Part shown: positions 8,106 through 14,892 of the stretch, in pieces
Position numbering within the stretch: position 1 is the first letter of the stretch
Layout of the letters: the number at the start of each line of letters is the position of its first letter
Source: Terriglobia bacterium
Lineage (GTDB): Bacteria > Acidobacteriota > UBA6911
Length of the DNA stretch: 64,000 nucleotides
Reading direction: 5' to 3'
NCBI GenBank assembly: GCA_020072565.1
Contig: JAIQGI010000021.1
Location: 62,001-126,000 of the forward strand
The notes under the pieces: model-generated
What the model was told of the DNA's origin: nothing
Databases searched by the model: none
The model's input: only the letters and a program-made list of their open reading frames with translations
Made by a program: the position numbers and the translations under genes

Positions 8106-9537
8106 ATTTCGCTTTGAACTCCTCCAGGTACGCTCGCAGCGCTTCCTGAAAAGACTGGTCTCGGAACTCGCACTCGTACCGGATCTTGTAAAGCTCGTTC
8201 GATTCCTTTTCCCGGCTCACGAGCTTCAGCAATCCGCTGTTCAACTTCACGTGCCGGTACTTCGCCAGGCAGGTCGTCTTCAGTCCCGTGAGCGTGTAAA
8301 AGCGGTTGGCTTTCGACAGGTCCCGCCTCAACACCGCGCCCATGTCCCGGCAGGTTATGAGGTACATCAGCAGGCGGTTGATGTTCGGATATCGTCGCGA
8401 CGGAGCCGAAAATCCGAAGGTCTCCTCGATCTTGTCCGACTTCAGTCGGAGGAGGTTCGAGGCGTGAAACCCGACCGTGCCAAACACCTTGCCATCGATC
8501 AGGATGAGGTAATAGCGTTCCGACTTGGTCACGCCCAGGCGGTGAGCCCACAGCTCCCGATAGTACAGAGCCTGCGGCATCTCGACCGTAACGAACCGCA
8601 CGGTGCTTTCCGGGTGAAGCTCGTCGTCGGGCCCCCAGATGCGCAGGTTTTTGTGCGGCTTCAACTCCTTGTCATTCGTCCACGCAATTGTGCCCTTGAT
8701 ATCAAGGCCGTCGAGCAACTCGGGCTTGGTCAGGAGCCAGAAATCAAAACGGTCCTTTTTGTACCGCTTTGCGAACACGCAGTCGGCTCCGAGCCCATCG
8801 AGCGAATAGCCGAACTTGCCCCAGAAGGTCGGGAATGGATATTGCTTCGTCTGCGCGTAAAGGCGCAGGTATTCCTCCTTCATGTCGAACTGGGCAATAC
8901 CTGGGTCCCATCGGACGATCTGCTCAATCGGGCCAAACATCTTGTTGTACCCGCCTTTGTAAGCCGGCGGATTCACAAGGAGGATGGTCTTGTCCGTATG
9001 CGGCCGTGCGATCACGTCTCGCAGATCGGCAACTTCGTAGGACATCCCCTGATAGGTGGCGGCAGCCTTGCGTAAAACGTCCTCCAGGCCGGCGAGGTAT
9101 CTTTCCCTGTTTGCCAGAAGCTCGTCATGGACTACGCGCTCGTAATAAAGGTGCGTCCGCAGTTGCTTCAGCTTGATCAGCCAGAGCAGGTAGGAGGCTT
9201 TTTTGAAATCGTCATCAAGCGCCTCACAGCATTCCCTGACAGCCTCCTGCCTCGATCCCACCGACACCGATTCAGCGATTTCAAATCCCAGTGACCCCAT
9301 GGGCCGGCCGGAGTACAGACATCCGAGCATCGACGAAAACACGGAGATGTCGCTCGTCTCAATGCTCTTCGCGGGAAACCCGGCCTCGATCGCGCATTTT
9401 GGAAGGGTGAATTGCCCAGCCGCGACTACCACCATCCGGTCAAAGCCCTTCTCGCGGAGATGCCGAAGGGCCGCGATGATGAATTTTCGCTGCTCCGGCG
9501 GCGTGACGCCCAGAAAAACCTTGTCGAGTTGTTGCAT
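8065..9537 (-). CDS. Putative DNA-modification enzyme: methyltransferase-like N-terminus, Mom/GNAT-like C-terminus
   Basis: 490 aa from the ATG at 9537; an in-frame TTG at 9645 would add 36 residues but overlaps DUF488. The N-terminal part has a Rossmann-like strand (RMVVVAAGQF), a following acidic strand (SIETSDI) and V-N-P-P-A-Y at residues 188-193, like motif IV of amino-methyltransferases. The C-terminal half (ERYYLILIDGKVFGTVGF, then EETFGFSAPS...NINRLLMYLI) resembles the acetyltransferase-like fold of phage Mu Mom. Mom-type enzymes add bulky groups to adenine to block host nucleases. Methyltransferase and Mom similarity are my reading of motifs, not a database match. Confidence 0.55.
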   Translation of the reverse strand: MQQLDKVFLGVTPPEQRKFIIAALRHLREKGFDRMVVVAAGQFTLPKCAIEAGFPAKSIETSDISVFSSMLGCLYSGRPMGSLGFEIAESVSVGSRQEAVRECCEALDDDFKKASYLLWLIKLKQLRTHLYYERVVHDELLANRERYLAGLEDVLRKAAATYQGMSYEVADLRDVIARPHTDKTILLVNPPAYKGGYNKMFGPIEQIVRWDPGIAQFDMKEEYLRLYAQTKQYPFPTFWGKFGYSLDGLGADCVFAKRYKKDRFDFWLLTKPELLDGLDIKGTIAWTNDKELKPHKNLRIWGPDDELHPESTVRFVTVEMPQALYYRELWAHRLGVTKSERYYLILIDGKVFGTVGFHASNLLRLKSDKIEETFGFSAPSRRYPNINRLLMYLITCRDMGAVLRRDLSKANRFYTLTGLKTTCLAKYRHVKLNSGLLKLVSREKESNELYKIRYECEFRDQSFQEALRAYLEEFKAKYGASKPSEAAEGL

Positions 9538-9596
9538 AAGAATGAAAAAGGCCGGTGTTGCCAGCGGCCTCTCGAATTGCGGATTGAATATGTGGA

Positions 9597-10031
9597 TTAG
9601 AACAAACCCAATTGCGGGCTCCGTTTCGCTTGCTTTGCCGCCCAACTCGGACTCAGCGGCATCGCACCGTATGCAGGCACCTCGCGCCGGAGGAAGCCCA
9701 TCTCAGTGATCTCGATCCCGAGAGCGGCTTCCAGCCATTCGGCAACCAGGCGCCGGTGACACTTGTGCCAGTGCGGGGCAGGGTTCTCCCAGCAGAGCAG
9801 AATCGCGTCCATGCCGAGATCTTCGAACACCTTCCGCGGATCCAGGTTGGAAAGCAGTTCAGAATACATCCGATCGAAGCCCTCGTCGCCCGCCCGCAGC
9901 ATCTCGCGCGTCGGCCTCAGTGGCTCATAGACCTTGCCGTCGTAGAATCTCGGCAGGCCGCGCGAGATCGCCCACGCATCCGGATTGCCTTTCGTTCTGA
10001 AGAAATTGCTCGTCAGCATCCTTTCGCCCAT
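9597..10031 (-). CDS. DUF488-like protein
   Basis: 144 aa. The signature CWENPAPHWHKCHRRLVAEWLE (residues about 81-101) matches the Cys-containing CHRRLVAEWL segment of DUF488 proteins, whose biochemical role is not established. It is the first protein gene after the promoter at 10146-10175 and the tRNA-like gene, and it precedes the modification enzyme. The ATG at 10031 lies only 6 nt after the tRNA CCA and has no Shine-Dalgarno; an ATG four codons later is the alternative. It ends in TAA. Confidence 0.7.
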   Translation of the reverse strand: MGERMLTSNFFRTKGNPDAWAISRGLPRFYDGKVYEPLRPTREMLRAGDEGFDRMYSELLSNLDPRKVFEDLGMDAILLCWENPAPHWHKCHRRLVAEWLEAALGIEITEMGFLRREVPAYGAMPLSPSWAAKQAKRSPQLGLF

Positions 10032-10037
10032 TGAAGT

Positions 10038-10113
10038 TGGCTGAGGGGCGAGGTCTCGAACCGTCGGTTTCCGGGTTTAAGGCCCAGCGTCCTGCCCGTT
10101 AGACGACCCCTCA
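10038..10113 (-). tRNA. tRNA-like gene, apparent anticodon UUA (would read UAA stop)
   Basis: On the minus strand the 76 nt fold as a tRNA. The acceptor is TGAGGGG pairing with CCCCTCA, followed by discriminator G and encoded CCA. The D-arm is GTCT/GGAC with a GGG-containing loop, and the anticodon stem CTGGG/CCCGG holds loop CCTTAAA. The T-loop is TTCGAGA. The loop places UUA at 34-36, an ochre-suppressor anticodon. Two oddities: position 33 is C instead of U, and the T stem pairs fully (CGAGG/CCTCG) only if one C is bulged out (CGA-C-GG). G73 and the D-arm resemble tRNA-Gln/Glu. It lies about 30 nt downstream of a strong promoter. It may be functional, or it may be a decaying tRNA. Confidence 0.6.
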
Positions 10114-10145
10114 GAATAGTTGGACTTGAGACTTTCACAATGCCA

Positions 10146-10175
10146 ACTATACAACAGATGACAATGCATTGTCAA
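10146..10175 (-). promoter_or_regulatory. Promoter with palindromic operator, drives the tRNA-like/DUF488/ParB operon
   Basis: Minus-strand -35 TTGACA, 18 nt spacer and -10 TATAGT. The -35 lies within a perfect 16-bp palindrome TGACAATGCATTGTCA at 10159-10174, which recurs at other promoters of this element. Confidence 0.7.
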
Positions 10176-10597
10176 TTACATTGCAACGGACGCCGCGGCC
10201 TCCGCTCAGTTTGTTTGCCGCGCAGCCTTCGGATGCTGTCCGTGCTCGGCGCGGCGAGCCCTGATAGGTCAGAACCCAAGGTCGAAAGGATTACGTTTGC
10301 CCGGCCGCCGTCTCTCGGCGGGCCGCCTTCGCTACATCTCGCTGGATCGATCGCACGAGCTGCCGGCAGCGGCTTGAACTCCGGACCGGACTTCCACAAG
10401 TCCATCAACGATGCCGCCAGATTCGTTATCTGGTAAAGCCGTTGCCGCTTGTTCCAGACAATCGCCCTGATTATTTCGCCGCTGGCATGGTCTCGAATCG
10501 CATACCGAGCCAGCTTGTCGAACACATGATCGGTGATGAAAATGCGCTCGCCGCCGGGATTCAGGACCTCGCCGTTAAACCGATGTTTTGGACGCAT
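10172..10597 (-). CDS. Hypothetical phage protein
   Basis: 141 aa, ATG start with GGAG close upstream. The first 75 residues (HRFNGEVLNPGGERIFITDHVFDKLARYAIRDHASGEIIRAIVWNKRQRLYQITNLAASL, read in pieces) look like a compact alpha/beta domain; the rest is Arg/Pro-rich. The stop codon lies inside the operator palindrome of the next promoter. No family recognised. Confidence 0.5.
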   Translation of the reverse strand: MRPKHRFNGEVLNPGGERIFITDHVFDKLARYAIRDHASGEIIRAIVWNKRQRLYQITNLAASLMDLWKSGPEFKPLPAARAIDPARCSEGGPPRDGGRANVILSTLGSDLSGLAAPSTDSIRRLRGKQTERRPRRPLQCN

Positions 10598-10675
10598 AGC
10601 TCCGCCCTATCGCTCTCCGGGATTTTTGCGACTCCGGGGATGTCGTGCTGTTTGAAGATGGAGACGGCAGGTCGC

Positions 10676-11086
10676 TTAAGTGCGTGCCCTGCGGATCTTT
10701 CTCTCGATCATTGTCTGTATCCGGGCGAGTTGGCCGCGTTCCAGGTTGTAGAATTCCACAATTTCCTGGTGCGGCCACTCGTCCATGAGGGCGTCAAGTA
10801 TCTCCCGCTCGTCTGCGGTCAACCCGGCGCCCAGAACAAGCCGCTTTCTCGCAGCGTCGCGATCGCTCACCATGGCAAAGTTCTGGCCGTCCGTATCTGC
10901 CCAGTCGCCAAACCACCTCGCGAGCATCTGCCGGCGACTGACCTGCCAAGCCGCCAGTTTCTCTGCCTCAGCTACCAGATCTTCCTTGGGTGGGAGCATT
11001 TCCGGGTGCTTACGTAGCCATCGCTCTGCCTCCTCTTTTTCTTGTTTGTCTCTGAATCGATATCCTCGAGATTCCAGAAAATCCAT
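10676..11086 (-). CDS. Putative helix-turn-helix regulator, paralogue of the 11481-11903 gene
   Basis: 136 aa from the ATG at 11086. The N-terminus (GYRFRDKQEKEEAERWLRKH) matches the start of the 140-aa protein two genes upstream (GYVFNSEQEKVQAEKWFKKH). The C-terminus (LTADEREILDALMDEWPHQEIVEFYNLERGQL) looks like a sigma-70 region 4/LuxR-type helix-turn-helix. The two genes probably arose by duplication; one may bind the repeated promoter palindrome, which is inference only. Confidence 0.5.
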   Translation of the reverse strand: MDFLESRGYRFRDKQEKEEAERWLRKHPEMLPPKEDLVAEAEKLAAWQVSRRQMLARWFGDWADTDGQNFAMVSDRDAARKRLVLGAGLTADEREILDALMDEWPHQEIVEFYNLERGQLARIQTMIERKIRRART

Positions 11087-11093
11087 GGCGCTC

Positions 11094-11411
11094 TTATGGC
11101 CTCGCAAAATCTGCCGCAAGTGACGCGGCTCTTGGGAATCGACACATCCATCCAGCCGGCACTCTGGATCGGATCAGATGACGTTGAGGCGAGCCGTTCC
11201 AGCCTTCCATGATCTCCTCGGCCACATAGCGGAATCCTCGGCTCACATCATCGCAGTCCCGAAGGAATGCTTCATAGCGTGGCCTGCACCCAGCGCAGTG
11301 GCCCGATAGCGACCAATTGCGTGCGCGACTTCCGCCTCTCGGTACCTTCAAGGTCGCCCTGTGTGGCTTGCCGCATCCCAGGCATTTCGTCACCGCCAAT
11401 TGATTGGCCAT
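11094..11411 (-). CDS. Hypothetical zinc-ribbon-like phage protein
   Basis: 105 aa from the ATG at 11411. It has two cysteine knuckles (CLGCGKP near the start and CAGC about 25 residues later) typical of a small zinc ribbon, followed by an Arg/Trp-rich tail. It sits between the two paralogous helix-turn-helix genes. Function unknown. Confidence 0.5.
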   Translation of the reverse strand: MANQLAVTKCLGCGKPHRATLKVPRGGSRARNWSLSGHCAGCRPRYEAFLRDCDDVSRGFRYVAEEIMEGWNGSPQRHLIRSRVPAGWMCRFPRAASLAADFARP

Positions 11412-11480
11412 TGAATGTTTCGTTTCCCTCCCATCGGTACAAATTGCGGATCGACTTACAACGCATTGATTTTGCATTGT

Positions 11481-11903
11481 TTATGCCTCCCGAACCCGCA
11501 ATCCAATCTTCTTGGCGGCTGATTTCGTTGCCCGAATCACGGCAAAGGGAGTCATGTTTAGCGTCGATGCGATCTCCTTCTGCTTGGCGCCAAGCGCCGA
11601 CAGTGCCAGCACCCACGCCTGAAGCGGAGTCAGGTCGGCCTCGATCACGGCCTTTCTCAGCAATTGGTCCACAAGCGTGTTTCTGGATCCTTCGCCTTCC
11701 TCCAAATCGATTCCAACCGGGTTGGACAAAAGCGCCCTGAGTTGCCATTCTTCGGGAATGCCAAGGTAGATGATCGGATCGCCGTTGATCTTCAGGCCGG
11801 CATCCATGCTTGGAATTTCGTGCGCGTGCTTCTTAAACCATTTCTCGGCTTGGACTTTTTCCTGTTCGCTGTTGAAGACGTAGCCTTCCATCGGATCGGA
11901 CAT
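11481..11903 (-). CDS. Putative helix-turn-helix regulator, first gene of its operon
   Basis: 140 aa from the ATG at 11903, with GGAAGGAG 5 nt upstream. The C-terminal segment LTPLQAWVLALSALGAKQKEIASTLNMTPFAVIRATKSAAKKIGL is a clear sigma-region-4/LuxR-like helix-turn-helix (split here by eye into helices at about 95-108 and 112-135). The N-terminus is shared with the 10676-11086 gene. As the first gene behind an operator-bearing promoter it is a candidate regulator of this element. Confidence 0.55.
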   Translation of the reverse strand: MSDPMEGYVFNSEQEKVQAEKWFKKHAHEIPSMDAGLKINGDPIIYLGIPEEWQLRALLSNPVGIDLEEGEGSRNTLVDQLLRKAVIEADLTPLQAWVLALSALGAKQKEIASTLNMTPFAVIRATKSAAKKIGLRVREA

Positions 11904-12185
11904 CAAAACTCCTTCCGGTAACGGTCGGCTTGGTTTTTGGGGGATTAGCCCTGCGGAAAGGGAAAAGATACACCATGACCGACCACGTTAATCATTCGGG
12001 TTGTGGTCAGGCACGGTTTGTTCCGGTGGCCCGAGATCCCGGCGAGGGCCGGGGTCGGTTGCACTGTCCTCTCGGAACCGTCGCGGTTCACGAATGCGAA
12101 GAGAGCGCCTTGGTACTGCTAATGTACTGCCCAGATCATCGCGCGGTTTATTCCGGTGGCTCCGATCCTAGATTAAGGCGGACGC

Positions 12186-12215
12186 ACTGTACTCCCAGTC
12201 TCAATGCATTGTCAA
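12186..12215 (-). promoter_or_regulatory. Promoter with half-conserved palindromic operator
   Basis: Minus-strand -35 TTGACA, 18 nt spacer and -10 TACAGT. The palindrome copy here (12199-12214) keeps one half perfect and has two changes in the other. It drives the helix-turn-helix operon ending at about 10172. Confidence 0.6.
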
Positions 12216-12304
12216 CATAATCGCTAATAATATTTTGATTTTGCTGCAACGCGCTCGATTCCAACGGAATTCGAAACACATCGCGACGCCGATTTGAAAA
12301 AGTC

Positions 12305-12331
12305 TTGACAGGTTCTACTACAATATAGTAG
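12305..12331 (+). promoter_or_regulatory. BlaI/MecI-type operator and -35 element
   Basis: TTGACA at 12305-12310 is followed by the inverted repeat CTACTA-CAATA-TAGTAG (12315-12331), containing the TACA-like and TGTA-like half sites bound by BlaI/MecI repressors. It lies 26 nt before the BlaI start, so the operon is probably autorepressed. Confidence 0.7.
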
Positions 12332-12356
12332 TGTAGCACACACCATAGGAGGGCGC

Positions 12357-12752
12357 ATGGCGAGGAACAAATTCACCAGGCTCGAACTGCAAATACTGGA
12401 GGCGCTCTGGGTGAACGGGAAGGCCTCCATCCGCGAAATCCAGGAGGCGTTTCCCGAGCCTCGGCCGGCCTATACTACGATTCAAACCACCGTGTATCGG
12501 CTCGAAGGCAAGAAGGCCGTCCGCCGCGTCCGGAAGATCAGCAACGCGCACATCTTCGAACCGCTCGTTGCGCGCGATGTGACCCGGCGCAAACTGCTCG
12601 ACGAGATCCTGAGCTTCTTTGGCGGAAAGGCCCAGCCGATGATGGCGCAGCTCGCCGAAGCGGGAAAGCTCACACGCGACGATATCCGCGAGTTGGAGCG
12701 CATCATCAAGGAGCGCGAGGAACGGGAGCCCGATAAGGGAAGGAGGTCGTAG
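12357..12752 (+). CDS. BlaI/MecI/CopY-family transcriptional repressor
   Basis: 131 aa, ATG with AGGAGGG upstream. The N-terminus LTRLELQILEALWVNGKASIREIQEAF, followed by YTTIQTTVYRLEGKKAVRR, is the winged-helix DNA-binding domain of BlaI/MecI (described in parts), and the C-terminus is the dimerisation helix region. Such repressors are cleaved when the neighbouring BlaR1 peptidase is activated. Its stop overlaps the GTG start of the first BlaR1 gene by 1 nt, so the pair is translationally coupled. Operator at 12315-12331. Confidence 0.9.
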   Translation: MARNKFTRLELQILEALWVNGKASIREIQEAFPEPRPAYTTIQTTVYRLEGKKAVRRVRKISNAHIFEPLVARDVTRRKLLDEILSFFGGKAQPMMAQLAEAGKLTRDDIRELERIIKEREEREPDKGRRS

Positions 12753-14728
12753 TGATCGCCACTCTCATGAACCATCTCTGGCAGTCAACGCTCTTCGCGC
12801 TAGCGGCCGCGATTGCGGTGGCGGCGCTGCGGAAAAACGGCGCGCACATCCGGCACGGCATATGGGTGATCGCATCGCTGAAATTTCTGGCGCCATTCTC
12901 ATTATTAATGAGCCTGGGCTCGGCGCTGCCATCGTTCACGCAGGCAGCGGCTGTCATCCAGGACACGACGACGGCTGCCGCTCCCGCTTTGCCGCTCGCA
13001 GTCGATCGATTCGCGCAGCCGTTCACGGGCGATGACTTCGTGCCTGCGGCGACCGGGCGGGCAACGACAACAAACTGGATGCCGATGGCGCTGCTCGCCA
13101 TATGGACGATCGGACTGTTGGCCGTGGCGTTGGCGCGCCTCCGCGGCTGGCGGCGCATTTGTGCGGTCGTCCGTCAGAGTACGCCCATCGCGCTGCAATG
13201 CTCGATTCCCGTTCGGTCTTCGCCGGGCCTCCTCGAACCGGGTGTAGTCGGCATCCGGCATCCTGCGCTGCTCGTGCCGGCGGGCATCGAACAACGTCTC
13301 ACGCCTTCGCAGCTTAATGCCGTGTTCGCGCACGAGCTGTGTCACGTCCGGCGTCGCGACAACCTCACAGCCGTGATTCACATGGTCGTCGAAGCCGTGT
13401 TCTGGTTTTACCCGCTGGTCTGGTGGATCGGCGCCCGGATGGTCGAGGAACGCGAGCGCGCCTGCGACGAGTACGTGCTGCGCGCCCTCGGAGAGCCACA
13501 GGACTACGCGGAAAGCATCCTCAATGTCTGCAAGCTCTATGTCGAGTCGCCGCTACCCTGCGTCTCCGGCGTCAACGGATCGGACCTGAAGAAGCGCGTC
13601 GCAGCCATCATGGTCAATCGCATCGGCTCGCGATTGAACCTCGCTCGCAAGGCTGCGCTGGCGCTCGCGGCGATCCTTGCGATCGCGCTGCCGCTCCTCG
13701 TCGGGATGCTGACCGCGCCCATTGGCGCGTCGGCACTCGGCATGGCCCAAGATGTCGCAACAACGACGGGACAGTCTCCGTCCGCGAAATTCGATGTCGT
13801 CTCAATCAGAGCATGTTCTGAAGCCACTCGATCTGGGAGTGCTGTTCCGAGTACTACGCGCGGTCTCAGGGGCGGCGTGGCCCCCTGGGCGGCGCAGACA
13901 TCACCGGGCTATGTGTATTGGGACTGCGTAACATTGGCCCAACTGGTCGATCAGGCCTATGCAGGTAGCGACCATCCATTGCTCAACACCACTGCCGGCT
14001 GGCCGGGTTCGCCTTGGGATACTTCGTTCCGCTCCAAGCACGTCAGGGGCGGCCCCTCGTGGGTAGAAACCGACAAGTTCACGATCGAGGCCAAAGCCGC
14101 GGTCGCTATTACGGATGCAGGATTATCAGGAAGGCCAAGTCGGAACCTTGTAACGCTGCCCGGGGCCATGAGTCAGGCGCTGCGCGCTATGCTCGAAGAC
14201 CGATTCCAGTTGAAGGTGCGGCGAGAGCGGGAACAACAGGACTTGTACGCGCTGAAGGTTGCAAAGGGCGGATTGAACAAGCAGAAGATCACGAGCCCGC
14301 CCCCGGGTGACTGCATCACGATTGAGGAATACTCCGCGTTGGCCCGACAGGGGCGCGCGCCTGGAGACGAGCAGAGAATCTGCGGCCACATGCTCTCCAC
14401 GCTCGACCGCGGACTGATCTTCAGCAGTTTTACGCTGCAGAAACTGGCGGAGTACCTGTCGACCTCGATGGAACGCTACGTTGTCGACCAGACAGGACTC
14501 AACGGGCAGTTCAACTTTGTGCTGCAACTCGACCCGGATGACCACACGCGGGGTGATGATTTCTACATCAGGGCGCTTGAACGACTCGGGCTGAAGATTG
14601 AGACGACGAAAGGCCCGGCGGAGTACCTCCTCATAGAAAGCGTGCAGCGGCCGAAGCCGAATACGCCTGATGCGAGTGCACTCCAACCGCCACCCCACGC
14701 GCAGGGACCCGGGAGGAAGCCGCGATGA
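12752..14728 (+). CDS. BlaR1-type M56 peptidase fused to a TIGR03435 domain (copy 1)
   Basis: 658 aa, GTG start. The N-terminal half is a membrane M56 peptidase: hydrophobic helices near residues 10-55 and 110-125, zinc motif H194-E-L-C-H198, the following WWIGARMVEERERACDE segment and another helix at about 300-325. In classical BlaR1 the C-terminus is a penicillin-binding sensor; here it is replaced by a TIGR03435/DUF3738-type domain (from about residue 347, AKFDVVSIRACS) known mainly from soil Acidobacteria. The sensed signal is therefore probably not a beta-lactam. Strongly similar to copy 2 along its whole length. Confidence 0.9.
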   Translation: MIATLMNHLWQSTLFALAAAIAVAALRKNGAHIRHGIWVIASLKFLAPFSLLMSLGSALPSFTQAAAVIQDTTTAAAPALPLAVDRFAQPFTGDDFVPAATGRATTTNWMPMALLAIWTIGLLAVALARLRGWRRICAVVRQSTPIALQCSIPVRSSPGLLEPGVVGIRHPALLVPAGIEQRLTPSQLNAVFAHELCHVRRRDNLTAVIHMVVEAVFWFYPLVWWIGARMVEERERACDEYVLRALGEPQDYAESILNVCKLYVESPLPCVSGVNGSDLKKRVAAIMVNRIGSRLNLARKAALALAAILAIALPLLVGMLTAPIGASALGMAQDVATTTGQSPSAKFDVVSIRACSEATRSGSAVPSTTRGLRGGVAPWAAQTSPGYVYWDCVTLAQLVDQAYAGSDHPLLNTTAGWPGSPWDTSFRSKHVRGGPSWVETDKFTIEAKAAVAITDAGLSGRPSRNLVTLPGAMSQALRAMLEDRFQLKVRREREQQDLYALKVAKGGLNKQKITSPPPGDCITIEEYSALARQGRAPGDEQRICGHMLSTLDRGLIFSSFTLQKLAEYLSTSMERYVVDQTGLNGQFNFVLQLDPDDHTRGDDFYIRALERLGLKIETTKGPAEYLLIESVQRPKPNTPDASALQPPPHAQGPGRKPR

Positions 14729-14892
14729 ATCCTCCCACAGTCGTCATTGTCAGCCTGATGCTGGCGACTGCGCGAAATGCGCCGCGTCCGTCCGAAGCGG
14801 GAAAGCTCACCCGCGACGATATCCGCGAGCTGGAGCGCATCATCAAGCAGCGCGAGGAAAGGGAACCCGAAACGAGAAGGAGGTCGAAATGA
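14725..14892 (+). CDS. Chimeric small ORF: TonB-receptor leader joined to BlaI tail
   Basis: 55 aa. Its first 22 residues (MNPPTVVIVSLMLATARNAPRP) copy the signal-peptide region of the TonB receptor that starts at 16850. From residue 23 it continues in frame with the last 32 or so residues of BlaI (SEAGKLTRDDIRELERIIK...). It overlaps both BlaR1 copies through ATGA junctions. It is best read as the scar of a tandem duplication of a unit reaching from the end of blaI to the start of the TonB gene. Whether the peptide is made is unknown. Confidence 0.65.
   Translation: MNPPTVVIVSLMLATARNAPRPSEAGKLTRDDIRELERIIKQREEREPETRRRSK

Larger units (their letters stand above)
11904..12356. other. Long 5' leader and junction between element DNA and the bla-like operon
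   Basis: The region holds two divergent promoters (listed separately) and a 290-nt stretch between the minus-strand promoter and its first gene. A 17-bp direct repeat, CGGTTTRTTCCGGTGGC, occurs at 12014-12030 and 12144-12160. A + strand frame from 11975 to 12220 (81 aa) contains paired cysteines but has a weak ribosome site and ends inside the operator, so I do not call it a gene. Confidence 0.4.

Noticed and set aside
7020-9075. Two + strand frames (291 and 388 aa) opposite the ParB-like and modification genes
   Set aside because: Low-complexity shadow frames; the minus strand carries recognised motifs and ribosome sites.
11975-12220. + strand 81-aa frame with several cysteines
   Set aside because: Weak ribosome site, no family, and its end overlaps the minus-strand promoter; noted only as part of the leader region.
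12752-14728. Reading the BlaI/BlaR1 genes as a beta-lactam resistance operon
   Set aside because: There is no beta-lactamase or PBP2a gene nearby, and the sensor half of BlaR1 is a TIGR03435 domain rather than a penicillin-binding domain.
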